DNA from: Lycocorax pyrrhopterus obiensis | Lineage: Eukaryota; Chordata; Aves; Passeriformes; Paradisaeidae | Reading direction: 5' to 3' | Assembly (NCBI GenBank): GCA_014706295.1 | Contig: JACSVZ010000007.1 | Location: 53,520,975 to 53,584,974, forward strand | Length of the DNA: 64,000 nt | Part shown: positions 23,301 through 35,009 of the stretch, in pieces | Position numbering within the stretch: position 1 is the stretch's first letter | How the letters are laid out: every line of letters begins with the position of its first letter | Notes under the pieces: model-generated | Seen by the model: only the letters and a program-made list of their open reading frames with translations | Database searches by the model: none | Told to the model about the DNA's origin: nothing | Translations under genes and position numbers: made by a program

Positions 23301-24600
23301 CAGAATTTTTCCATTATTTGGAAAAACTACGAGCACTAGCAGCACAAAAGAGGCCAAGAGCCAATGAGAAACTCATTAAGCTGCTTAAACTGATCTAAAT
23401 CTGGGCTGCTGAGGTCACATCCCGCCCCCGCCACATATTTCCACCCCCTTCCTTCAGCCAATGTTAGTGTTTACAGAAGCAGGTGGTGGTGTGCCAGTTC
23501 AAGGCAAAAAAAAAAACCCCAAACAACAAACTCCAAACCAAAATCGAACCAATACATCACTTTGGGAGGACAGTTTTCAACCTGATCAGTTCTACAAACA
23601 GGTTTAAGCTTCACAGCACCAGCATCAGTGCAGGGGAGGGAGATAGGAGCACAACAGCTGGGAATTAAGAGTAGTTTAAGCTTCTACGAAACTGAAACCT
23701 AACAAAGAAGTGGAAGCTCTTGAGTTTATCCTTAGCTATACAAACCAAAATTCATGTTATTCTGTTGGTCAGAAATGTCATTTATCAGTAGCAACTCATT
23801 CATGACCAGCTCTTAGCAGAGGCACAGTAGTGATAACTGCGCCTCATTTCTAAACCCTCAAACCAGAGAAGATGAGAGAAAGAATAAGAGGCAGACATAA
23901 TTTGTTTCCTAGCACTTAAGAAACAGGAAAGGAAGGGGACTGAAGTCAGAGGAACAGCTCTCCACAGTCAGTAAATTTCTTTGCAGTTCCTGGGAAAGGG
24001 AAAGTTTCTTCGTCCTTTTAGCCACAGCAAAAGCAGTGTTCAAATATAATGGATACAAGCTGATACAAATATCTAACATTAGATACTATCCCATCAGACA
24101 GAAGTGTTTATTCGAATCCCATTTCATAAAAACAAGAGCATATCTGCTTGTTCATGCTAGATTCGATACTCACACGCTGGGTAAGGAATGAGATAAATTT
24201 CACTTTTATGCTGTATTTATTAAGTTGTAATTTTTCTGTCCTTTAGCAGTACAACACAATTAGAATTTAACAAGTTTGTCCTATCTAAATTTAAAATACT
24301 TTATGTCTTGATGCTATTATGAGTGCTAATGTCCACTGCACTTTTTCCTCATCTAACAGTAATTTGTGGCTTAATCTGACCATGCGAGAAATACAGTTTG
24401 TAAATTTTCCAGATGGAGCATTTGCACATTTCTTCTTTTGTCTAAGATTGTCCTAATTTTTGCATTCTGGTTTTGTGAGATTAAAAAGCGATTTGTTTGG
24501 AAAAAATTATCTCTGGTACAGGTGGGCATAACGAACACACACAACCGGACTCAGGCTTTTAAAAGCAACCAAGATATCGTTACAAAACCAGGCTGCAACT
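20317..24600. other. Intergenic DNA upstream of the distal PPP2R5C promoter
   Basis: No gene assigned. A GC-richer part at about 20460-21000 has a 159-codon open frame on the minus strand (20632-21111) that I do not recognise and doubt is coding. The rest is AT-rich with short frames only. Confidence 0.5.
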
Positions 24601-24656
24601 TCGCAAAGCTCACCTTCCTCATCCACATACTGCAAGCGCATATTGAAGAGCTCAAA

Positions 24657-24704
24657 ATGATGATGGACACACTGGATTCCTACGAGAGGGCCAGCGAACT
24701 TCAG
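24657..24704 (+). CDS. Candidate small exon upstream of PPP2R5C (uncertain)
   Basis: A 16-codon open piece from ATG 24657 (MMMDTLDSYERASELQ) ends exactly at a good donor, CAG|GTATGC. It looks like a helical, acidic coding piece rather than random AT-rich DNA. A pyrimidine-rich stretch ending in AG (about 24611-24636) could serve as an acceptor if the exon starts earlier (HIEELK...). The donor phase is 0, so it would join in frame with PPP2R5C exon 2 at 26875. I do not recognise it in any protein. The minus strand of the same piece is also open and has a donor-like GTGAGC, so strand and reality are both unproven. Confidence 0.25.
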
Positions 24705-24779
24705 GTATGCCGTATATTGTTTTATCTCCTTTTTTTTTTTTCCTTCCCCTTAACGTTTCCGCTCCCCAGTGACGGGCAC

Positions 24780-25900
24780 CCGGACGCCCACGGCCGGAGC
24801 CCGCGCCCCTCGCTCAAGAGCGGCTGAGGGAGAGAGTGCAGGGACTCCTCGCTTCCCACCGGCTGCCACCGGCTGAGAAAGAGCCTGACGGAGGCTCGGG
24901 GCCCTGAGGACACCTCAGCCCGCCCCGCTGCCCCCGCTCAGCCTGCGGGGGCATCCCGAGGCGTGGCCGGAGCCTCGGAGGAGCGGGGGAGCGGCCGGGG
25001 GAGCCCCAGGCCCATCTGAAAACCACCGATCCCGCCGGGAGAGCCCCGGAACCGCCGGGGGAGCCGCTGGGGGGCGGGGGCGACGCCAGCCCCGCCCGCG
25101 CGGTGACGCGCCGCGAGCCTTGGCCCACGTGACGCGCGCAGCCAATGGGCGGGCAGGGTCCGCTCCTCGCGGGCGGGGGAGGAAGGGGGGGTGCCGAGGC
25201 CGCCGCGGAGCGGGGGAGCGGCAGCGCGGGGCGGGCGCAGCGCGGAGCGAAGCGGGGCCGGCGGGGGCTGCGCCTCCGCGGCCATGCCGAATAAAAACAA
25301 GAAGGAGAAAGTGAGTCGGGAGGATCGGGGGAGGCCGAGCCCCGCGGGGAAGCTGTGGGATGCAGGCCCCGCGGGGAGGAGGGGCCTGGGGTGGGGGGCG
25401 GCAGCGGCGAGCGGAGCCCGGCGCCCGTTCCCCGGCGCTGGGAGAGCCGCGCGAGGGGCAGCCCCGGGTGAGGGGTAGCTCCCTCCCTCAGTGCTGTGTG
25501 CCGGCCTCCGCCTCTCCGCGGGTGCCGGGGATGGGGCAGCTCCCGGCGGGGCCTAGTCCGGGGGTGCCGAGGCGGGGTCCTGGTATCGTCTCGCCGGCGG
25601 CCGTCGGAGGGAGGGAGTTGGTGGAGGGCGGCCGTGGGTTTGGCGTGCGGGGGAGTGCTGGAGGGAGGGGATGGGAAACGTGTCCTCAGCCGGGGCTGGC
25701 TGAGGCGGAGCGGGGAGGGGGGGTCTCGCTCAGGGCTGGCCCGGGGGTGTTGGGGAGGGGGAAGGGGTAATTTCTACGGCAAGGTGGGGGGGGTCCGTCT
25801 CCACGGCTGCTTGCCCGGGCCCCGTCCTGGGAAGTTTCGCTGCTGCGTAGCTCTGGCTGCAGTGGGAGTTGCGCTTGGGGGATCTCCATAAGTATTCAAG
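24780..25900 (+). promoter_or_regulatory. PPP2R5C: CpG island and distal promoter of PPP2R5C
   Basis: This is an abrupt GC- and CpG-rich island in AT-rich surroundings, covering the first coding exon. Just upstream of the ATG it has an E-box CACGTG (25126-25131, in CACGTGACGC), a CCAAT box (25142-25146) and GC boxes such as GGGCGGGGG (about 25171). There is no TATA box. Start sites are probably dispersed around 25180-25260. Open frames of 60-136 codons throughout the island on both strands come from the GC composition and lack stops by chance. Confidence 0.85.
25284..25310 (+). CDS. PPP2R5C: PPP2R5C distal isoform, coding exon 1
   Basis: ATG at 25284 in a good context (GCGGCCATGC) opens MPNKNKKEK and ends at the donor AAA|GTGAGT (25311), phase 0. 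MPNKNKKEK is the N-terminus I know from the long alternative form of vertebrate B56-gamma. The paralogue B56-delta starts MPYKLKKEK. B56 subunits form the third chain of the PP2A trimer and direct the phosphatase to substrates carrying LxxIxE motifs. This N-terminal extension lies outside the HEAT-like repeat fold and is basic. The start is fixed by the CpG-island position, the Kozak context and the family N-terminus. Confidence 0.93.
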
Positions 25901-26874
25901 GAGCACTAATCGCCCCTCGGAGTCTTTCAGCTCCTTTTCCTGACAATAGGAGTGAACCTAGCTTTGGCCTCGCTTTGCCTCAGGCTCCAGGGAGTGATTT
26001 GTCTGGCGGCTACGAAAGGGGCTTGCAGAAGTAATGATCGCAGAAAACTTGTAAATGCGGCAGGAAGTTAGCTGGATTGCACGTTATTTTGTGTGATAGG
26101 CAATTAGCCATATGAGTGGAAGTCAGAAACAGTGAAGTGTGCTGTCTGCCTCAACCAGCTGCTGTCCCTCTCGACTGCTTCTGTTTGGCTTTTAGTTTGT
26201 CAACGTCATTTTAAAATTAGATGTAGGGAGGTGGGGTGTTGTAGTTTGTGGGGGGTTGTTTGCTTTAACATTTTCCCAATATCCTTGGCACTTTTGATGT
26301 TAAAAACATTGAAACTTTTCTTCACTTTTTTGAGAGTAACAAATCTCAAAAATGGGTGAAGGATTCAAGGTAAGTACAATGCTGTGAGGGAGGAAATTGA
26401 GTTAAGGGCCTACTTCTAATACTAGACTTTCTAGCCCCTAGAACAGACAAAATAATAAAGTGTAAAACGTCTACTATACTGATGCTAGTTTCAAGGCTAA
26501 CCTAATTATAAATATTTCTGAACCAAAAAACCAAAGCCAGCAAGGTAGTAAAACTAAGTAATTTCTTAGACATAGTTCAGATCACTTGCATTCTTTGTCC
26601 ACTCCTGCTTACCTATGTGAAAGTTTATCTTTATAGGTGAATTTTGGGGCATAAATAAAATTCCAGAGTCTTTCTACAGATAAAAAATGTTTAAAGTGTC
26701 TTTGTAGAGACTGATAGGTCAATATTATCATCTTCCAGTAAAATAGTATCATTTTTATTCTGTCAATTTTATTACTTTTAGCGAGTGTCTAAAAAAGCCT
26801 GATTCCTTGACTTGAAAATCTATCTAGACCTCCATTTTTAAAAAAAACCTGAGACTGCAAACTTTTTTTTTAAG
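25311..26874 (+). other. PPP2R5C: PPP2R5C intron 1 (distal form)
   Basis: It begins GTGAGT and ends with the pyrimidine-rich acceptor CTTTTTTTTTAAG. The first ~600 bases are the 3' half of the CpG island; the rest is ordinary. Confidence 0.9.
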
Positions 26875-26940
26875 GAACCTGCAAAATCAGTCAAGAGTGG
26901 AAAAAGTGGAAAAGATGGACAAGATAACCAAGAACATGAG
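26875..26940 (+). CDS. PPP2R5C: PPP2R5C distal isoform, coding exon 2
   Basis: This is a 66-bp exon of 22 codons, from acceptor TTTTTTTAAG|GAACC to donor GAG|GTAAGT, phase 0 at both ends. It reads EPAKSVKSGKSGKDGQDNQE and then HE, a low-complexity Lys/Ser/Gly piece. It corresponds to the 'KSGKSSKEGQD'-like part of the human B56-gamma long form as I remember it. The piece is likely disordered. Because both ends are phase 0, skipping or replacing this exon would keep the frame. Confidence 0.92.
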
Positions 26941-28940
26941 GTAAGTATTACTAAAAAACATAGTATTTTTCACATTAATTTGTAATAACGTCTAAAAAGT
27001 GTTTTGAGTTTTTCTACGTTGTAATTTTGACATGACAGGTAGTTTTGAGGGAAAATGGTTGTGGAACTACTGCCCTGGTATTTGACAAGATAAGAGACTA
27101 TGCTTTTAAGGAAGTCAGTTTTATTTAGAGTAAATAAATGTTTGCTTGCTACCCTCTTAAATACTCATCTATTCCCTTTTTTGGTTATGAGCTGTATATC
27201 TGTCTTATTTTCTAGTCTTATTGTGAGTTTTTGGGCTTCTCTTGTTGCTCATTGTCGTTTTTAGCATTCTCTGTAATTCCCAGAGGTCTCTTCTCTCAAA
27301 CTGTCGATGCTGGCATGTCAGTTAAGTGTCAGTAGCCTGGTTTATTGTCAGGAGACCTTAGGCTTAATCAAAGGCTGCCAGCTGTTGTGTTTTGTGGTTT
27401 CTTTTTAGAGGTATAAGTGTGCCATTTTTGACTAATTATTCTGTTGATTTTTTTTCTTTCTGCATTTCTCTCTGTTTTGCCCACCAGCAAGGCACAGCAA
27501 CTTGAAAGGGGTCGATTAAATCATTATTCACCCCCTTTCCCACATTAATCCAGAAACTCAGAATTAGTACTTTTGTTTCATTTGGAAATCCACTGTTCAG
27601 GTGGATTTCCTGAAATTTCCTTTAAAATATTCATAGTAGCTTGAATGTAAAATGGTATACTGCAAAGTTATGTATTTCAGCCTCTAAACAACAAATCTTG
27701 ATTCTGAAGGATAATGTTTGAGAACAAAATACTCATCCAGCTTTACCCTTTTTTCCTGCTCTGAAATGTCTGTTAGGGATAGGTGGGTTGGACTATTTAT
27801 TATGTGCACTTCAATGAGTTCTTATTTGTCTGTTGTGCAGAGCGATTTGCTCTACTGTCATAAATGAAGATCATTAAAACTTGTAAATTACGTGTAAAAG
27901 TATTTTGGCAAATTTCTGTAGGAGTGATTGAGTTTTGATGGAGGGAACCTAGCTACTAGAATGGATCTCATCTACTAGGGGAGCTTGTAGAATGAAATGG
28001 GAAATGTGTCAGTGTAGATGTTTATAGTGGTGTAAATAGATGTACTTCATTGTGATGTGTTCTGTCTTTGTATTGCTATGATACTAAAAAGAGTGTCACT
28101 TGGCCGTAATTTTAACTCCTGTGCAGTTGTAAGGCTTGTCATTATCACCATCTTTGCAGAACATTTGTTGAATACTTATTTTCTCAAGCTTCTGAATGAC
28201 GAGTTGCTGAGACCAAGACTTATTTTCTTATTCCCTCTTGGTATTTCAAGATCGAGTGTAAAGCTCCCCTAGATAGTAAGTGAAGAGCTTTGTATGCTAG
28301 CCAAAAATGTATATGCAGGTTTCTTTGTCATTTCTTTCTGTGTTTGTAGGTCTAGATTTTTGGGTTTAAAACTTGAAATGTGAGAGACATGAATCTCAAT
28401 TGGAGAATATGTTTTACTGTTCATACACTGTTTCTTTTGTCCATCCAGGTAGAATTCCCAATGAAAAATACTGTTCATGGTCTATGATACTTGATCATAT
28501 GTGAGCAGGGCAGAAGAGGAAAGGAACTGGGAATGGGACTGGCACATACAGTACGGTTGTCATTCCCAGGGGGCATTATTTAGGCTCTGTACAATTTTGA
28601 ACACCTCAGTGCTTGACTCATTATCTTAATTAATAGACTAATTGCACACAAATAGTAACGTAGACTTTGCATTCTAACATGCCTGGCTGTCATCATGCTG
28701 TATGTTAGCTGGTGCTTATAGGAGCAGAAAGGAGGCTATTTATTAACATAGTGAAGATTGGTAAATACAGAAATATTCTGGAGCACACTGTTAATACATT
28801 TCTAGGTTTCCTTTCTCTTCAAAAATGGTTGTCGTCATATGTCCTACATATGTTTTAACATGGCTTCTAAAAAATCCTCTTCCAGACTATGAGTAGGTTT
28901 GGAAATTTGCTGGTTCATTCGGCTTTTTGTTTCTCAAAAT

Positions 28941-28985
28941 GCATTTAATGCATATGCATTTAATGCAAATGAGTTTAATGCAAAT
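28941..28985 (+). repeat. 15-bp x3 tandem repeat carrying octamer motifs
   Basis: Three 15-bp units, GCATTTAATGCATAT, GCATTTAATGCAAAT and GAGTTTAATGCAAAT, lie end to end. The last two each contain the perfect POU octamer ATGCAAAT (28963-28970 and 28978-28985). It lies in intron 2, about 3.7 kb downstream of the distal promoter. The binding role is inferred from the motif only. Confidence 0.8.
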
Positions 28986-31900
28986 GGCAGATTGTAAAGA
29001 CTAGGAACTGTCTGCTATTCAAAGAACAGGGACAACACAAGCAGCAGCATCCCACAAATACTTTATTTATAGACACTTTTATAGCACTTAACTAAATCCA
29101 TGATTCCTTGAACTTCTATAGATAAAAAAGTACAACAGATCTTAATATTTACAAAAATGAGCACGTGTTTTTCCTGTCTTGCAGTCAGGAAAATGAGGTT
29201 TCAGTTGATGGAAGCTGTACAGCAAGTTTGAAAAGGGATTGAAATGATTCCTGGTATACCAGGTCCAGAATGCCCATGCTAAAAGAGGGTGAAAATTACT
29301 TAAGGTGATCGCTCTTGCATTAACTGTGCTTGGTTACTCAATGTAATACTAAAAAAGGCTTGCTACTTGTGAAGTAACATGGACCTCTCTTCTTATTTGC
29401 TGTGTGGTCAGCTGCTGATGTTCAAGGAGAGAGAATCAGAAACAGTATGTGGATATGTATGGTCTTCCATCCTGGTATACTTTTCTTTAAGCCAGTATGT
29501 GGTTTAGAAAGTTGTTTAAATGGAAGTTGTGGGGAATTGTTTTAAAAATATTAATTATGAAATTTACATTTTTATGTTGGGGTTTTTTAATGTATATTTT
29601 ATATTTAGATATTTTTTTCCCTCAAAACCCTGCTTAATGACCCCTAGGTGGGAGGAGTCCTATTACTTTGATTGCCCTTCTCTTATTTCCATCTACTAGT
29701 TCTCCTTTCTGTGACAGAGATACCAGAAAGCAGAGTCTGTATGAGGTGAGGGCACCTTGTCTTTCTGTACCCGGTGCCATTTCTCCAGTTTCCAGTTGTG
29801 CATGTTGTTCATTTATTGAACAAAAGCTTATATGATTAAGCTTCTATCTAAGCTTAGTTTGTAACCTGTTAGTAAATGTTAATAAATTAGACTAAATAGT
29901 TGCCAGAACAGCTGAATCTATTCCTTCAAGTATAACCTCTTATTTCAGCAGTTAGTCCAGCTTATTAGTGTCTTCAGGTTGTAAACAAAGACTTAATCTG
30001 TTATGTATTGGTTTTCCTCTCTACGGGAGTAGTGTCTTTACTCTGGTAAATTCTTGTGGCCTTTGTTCAACAGTGCCCAAAAACTATACTTGCACCAAAA
30101 TCTAATAATGAAAATTAAATCCCTTGGGTGTGATGATTGGCTATTCCAACACTTGGTAACATATGGTTGTGGACATATACCCTGTGATCTAACTGGCTTT
30201 CGAAGAAGTTATTTGTCTCCTGGATAAGCTTTGTTGTAGAGTTCTGTTTTGTCACAGGGGTGTGGAGGTCTCCTTTTGAGTCAAGGCAGTGGTAATTTAT
30301 GGACAGTCTAATTTTTTTAGAAAAGGTGACTTGGTAATAGTTAATGACTGTTGGGAAACATGACCTTTTTCTGTCTCTAGAAGAACCTAACCTAAAATAA
30401 TTCAAGTGCAGTACTTCAGCAGTGGTTTTCAAATACTACCACAGGGGAAGGAAGTTAAAATTTTAACCCTATATATGCTTTATTTCTGACTTTTTTTGTC
30501 TGTGGGAGAGTACGTGCTAAAACTTGCTCTTTTCACCAGTCACTGGAACAGTCCAGGACGATTAATTCACTACTGTGGTTCACCTGGGGGATGGAAGGGT
30601 CAGAAGTAGCTGGTAGCCTTTCATACAAGACAATAATCTGGTATAAAACTGGGTGACTGGGAGTAATAGCTGCTTCTAGGTCTAGCTGGACTGGCCTAAG
30701 ATGGCAGGAAACTTTTAAATTTAATTTGTATTAGTTTTCAATCCAGATGCTGAGTGGTCTGTAGAAGGCAAAGACTATTTTTGTTGTTTGAGTAAGTATT
30801 GGCTTGATGACTATCAGCAAATGAGAACAGAAATTATAACTCATTCTTCTGCCATGCAGAAAAGCAAACAGAAGACTAATGTGGTTTTGAGGAGCATGTG
30901 TGTGTTTGTGTATTATCTTCTTGTTTCTATGTGCTGTCCTGGTTGGTTCTTTCTGCTTTAAAGGTATTTTGATGTGGTTTTTCTTTTTAATAGACACAAA
31001 TCAAAATGTAATAAAATGCAAATTGTATTAGCCATTTTTCTTGCTATGCAAGAAATGGATTTATTGACAGCATGTGTTGCTGATGTTGGACTATAATCAC
31101 TGCTGAAACCAATTTTAAAAAGAATTTTAAATCTTTTAAGTGCTGATCCATGCTTCTATCCTGCCACTGTCTCACAGCCATCACTTTTCAGTAGGTTTAT
31201 TACTGGTAATGGCTTCCAGTGCAGAAATTTTGTAAGGTTTTGTTTTTAGAAGTTTTTCTTCCATGCTTTTTGAGGCCTTTTTAATTTAAAAGTTAATTTC
31301 TTAAGCTGCTCAGCATAGTGGTAATACTTTTCAGTAAATGCAGTTGCTGAAAAATTACAGAAATCTCTGTTTAATGGGCCACCTTCAAAACACTTCATCA
31401 GAAGTTAAGGATTTTCATCCCTCTGAAAGAACCTCAAGAGGTGGCTATCCAGTTTTCCATGATCACCTTTCCTATATTGGCCAGCACATGGTGGGAAAAG
31501 ATGGTCAGTATTCTCACTACTACTTTTACAGATTCCTGATTATGTGAACACATGTGATTGTCACTTCCATTAAAAGTAAGAAATTACAAAAGGAATGTGT
31601 AGTAGAAGCAGTGTCGATGGTTTTGCATGGCTTTTTTAGCTGAGATCTTGTGTGGAAGTATCCTAACCTTTAAAGGAAAGCAAGGAATAGACAAAAGCAA
31701 TAAATCCAGTGTTACTTTGTGTTAACAGGTTTCTGTGATCAGCTGCAGAAGTTATTTAGAAAGTTGACTGGATATTTTCTATATCTGTTGTTTATTTTTC
31801 TCATGTTTACTGTTTGTGATTTTCATTGTGGTGCTATTTACCCTGAGAAACAAACACACCTGATCTGGAAGATGGTGCATTGGGACTGTTACACAGTGTC

Positions 31901-32188
31901 CAGTTTGAGACTAGAATTTTCTACTTCAGAATTTTTTAAAGTTATACTTGAAAGTCTTGGCACAAGTAAGTACTAATTTGGCAGTTCCTTTAGGCACCAC
32001 AGCAGAGGAGGTTGAGGTGTGGGGACTGGGGAGGGGAGAAAGTTCTGGGGTTTTCTCCTCCTTGTTAACATGTATTAGGACTACTCCTAAATAATTTCTG
32101 GAAATACCTTCTTGTCACAGGTACATATTTATTCATTTATATAAAGCATCCATCATTTAGGTCTTTTCCATTATTGTTGTTCAGTTGT

Positions 32189-33095
32189 AGAATCACAGAA
32201 CAATTTGGGTTGGAAGGGACCTTAAAGACCATCTACTCCCAATTCTTCTGCCATGGGCAGGAACACCTTCCACTAGACCAGGTTGCTCAGAACTCCATCC
32301 AGCCTGGCCTTGAACACTTCCGAGAATGGAGCATCCACAACTTCTCAGGGCAAACTGTTCCAGTGCCTTACCACTCTCACAGTAAAGAATTTCTTCCTGA
32401 TATTTAATCTAAACCTACTCTGTTTAACGTCATTCCCCATTGTTCTTCCCCTAGGTGCCCTTGTAAAAAATGTCTGTGTCTTTCTTGTAGGCGCCCTTCA
32501 GGTACTGGAAGGCTGCAATTAGGTCACCCCAAAGCCTTTTCTTCTCCAGGTTGAACAAACCCAATCCTCTCAGCCTTTTTTCATAGCAGAGGTGCTCCAT
32601 CCCTCTAATCATCTTTGTGGCCCTCCTCTGGACTTGCTCCAATGGGTCCATGTCCTTCCTGTGCTGAGGACTCCACAGCTGGATGCAGTGTTCTGGGTGG
32701 GGTCTCACCAGAGCAGAGCAGAGGGACAGAATCCCCTCCCTGCCCTGCTGCCCACGGTGCTTTGGATGCAGCCCAGGACATGGGTGGTTTCTGGGCTGTG
32801 AGTGCACATTGCTGGGTCATGTCCAGCTTCTCATCCAGCAGCACCCCCAAGTCCTTGTGGGCAGGGCTGCTCTACATCTGTTCATCCCCAGCCTGGGTTG
32901 ATACCAGAGTTGCCTGGACCCTGGTGCAGCACCAGCACCTGGTCTTGTGAAACCACATGAGATTCACATGGGCCCATTTCTCAAGCTTGTCCAGGCCCCT
33001 CTGGGTGGCATCCCATCCTTCAGGTGTGTCAACCTCACACCAGTTGGGCAGGCTCTGTAACTCAGTAGCACTGCATTTTTGGATACGTTGCATTC
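32189..33095 (-). mobile_element. CR1 LINE 3' fragment, minus orientation
   Basis: It starts on + with the complement of the CR1 tail (AGAATCACAGAACAATTTGGGTTGGAAGGGACC). It extends about 900 bases into the CR1 3' region and the end of ORF2. On the minus strand, remnants such as [20 protein letters not shown] (CR1 reverse transcriptase C-terminal part) can be read with frameshifts. It is the longest CR1 piece in the window. The 60-118-codon frames on both strands here belong to it. Confidence 0.93.
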
Positions 33096-34907
33096 ATCAT
33101 CTTTGAGGTGTAAGATTGTTCTTTGCCTGTTCTTCATAGAAGCTGGTGTCCTTTACAAAGAGATACATTTAGCACTGGTAGGCATCTTCATCACATAACA
33201 ACCCTAGCTGGGCCCTGGCTCTTCTCTTCAGTATGTGCTCAGTTGTGTGCCCCATCTGGACAGGCAGAGTAGCCAGTGCTTTCATGAGTCAGTCCCATGC
33301 AGTAGTAGATAAAAGTGGTCTTAAAACTGGTAGTCTTGCATTTACAAGAAGAAGAGATATATTGTGAAATAAAATTGAAATTTCAAACAACTTGTCCTCT
33401 CAAGTTTGAACCATGGAAAGACTATAAATAGATGGCATTAGACCCATTATGTAGCTTTCTAGAGCTATTAGTTTGGGATTTTACTTGTAACATTAGCAAA
33501 ACAGGATTTTAAACGAAAACTCTATATGAAGTTGGGATGGATTTTTGCTTGCATCAGTTATAACTGATAAAAAATAAAGTCTGTGGGCTTTGGAGTGGGT
33601 TTGTTTGGTTTTAAACTGGTGTGCCAACTTCTTTAAAAAATTAATTCGAAAACTAATTTTTGATCATGGCTTGCAGTTCTGATTTTCTTTCTTAGAGACA
33701 TTATTTTAGTGGCTTGATATAGCCATTAAAAAATACTTACGTGTATACACCCTTAGTACTAAATGAGGAACTGTTTGCTGAGTAGAGAGATGCCATATGT
33801 GTTACTCTTAGAGCATCTACGCAACTTTTTGTTTGTCTTTCTGTAATTTTCCTGTTTCCAGTTCTTATTGACGTCTTGGCTTTTTGGTTTTGGGAACGGG
33901 AATTTCCTTCTGTGGTCCAAGCAAAGGCACCTTAATACTGAATAGTGGAGGAGTTACCTTAACGGTGTTTGTTATGTAACTTTAATATTATGCTTTTGAA
34001 ACTAATGGAATTAAAGTGTACCAAGCACTGTTTATACAAGTATTTTATTACCTAAAAGGGGATGCTTCTGAAAACAGGATCTTATGCCCTTCTACTTCTT
34101 ACACAAGGCTGACAACTACTTGTGTAACATATGAGGTGTGAGAACTGTGTGTGGTTTGGTTGGGTACTTGCTATCCTCTGCTTCTTAATCATGTTTTTAA
34201 GCGCTCTGAATCCTTCCTGAAGCAGCACAGCAATGAAGGTAAAAGCTGTTCTAATCAAAAGGAGCAAAGTGACTTTCAAAAATGGATACCAGCATTTTGT
34301 AAACTGAAAACATCCTTTTCATCCTTTGTTTCAAATTGCTTCTCTTAAATTTTTTCATAAGAGTTAAGGCCTACCACTTAGAGAGTACTCAAATGTCCAT
34401 TAACACATGTAATACAGAATTATTAATGTAGTTATCTCTTGGAGAATACAAACACTAAGAAAAAATAGGTAGCTGTCGAATCTACCCATATGTTCACAGA
34501 CTTGAAAAACATATCTTGTATGCACTTTTTTCCCCCCCTCAATTTCATTTGAAACCAGAATAAATTTGTAGTTCTGGAAGTGAGATGGTAGACTTTGGGG
34601 TTCTTTGTTTTTGTGTAGTTCCCCTGCAACAGGCTTAGAGGGCCATTTACAAAAACCAACCAACCAAAAGCTAGGAAAAAATCCTGGCCTATTCCTGAAT
34701 ATGCTTCTTAAAAGATGACTGCCAAATATTATAATTTGCTACACATTTATAGTGACTTTTATATACTTCCTCATCACTTCTCAATTTAGCAGTCTGAAAT
34801 ACTGACAAGTGAGCTTCTCCAGAGACATGTAAAATAAAAGCGTGATGAGAGCCAAAGATGAAATGATTTGGTGTAACAGTTCTGTAGAAGCAGTTAAGGT
34901 TATTATT

Positions 34908-35009
34908 CATAGAATCATAGAATGGTCTGGGTTGGAAGAGACCCATAAGATCATCCAGTTCCACCCCACGTGCCATGGGGAGAGACACCTTCCACTAGAC
35001 CAGATTACT
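34908..35009 (-). mobile_element. Short CR1 tail fragment, minus orientation
   Basis: TCATAGAATCATAGAATGGT followed by GGGTTGGAAGAGACCC...CACCTTCCACTAGACCAG. About 100 bases of CR1 3' end. Confidence 0.92.

Noticed and set aside
24438..24827. 129-codon + strand frame as a single gene
   Set aside because: Its first part is AT-rich noncoding-like sequence and its end runs through a donor into the CpG island. At most the small exon at about 24640-24704 is plausible.
24915..25891. Several 60-136-codon Gly/Arg/Pro/Ala-rich frames
   Set aside because: CpG-island composition leaves few stop codons in all six frames. Only the short MPNKNKKEK exon fits a known protein and a splice donor.
32451..33093. 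Several 69-118-codon frames on both strands
   Set aside because: All fall in the CR1 fragment. The minus ones are remnants of CR1 ORF2 and the + ones are its mirror.
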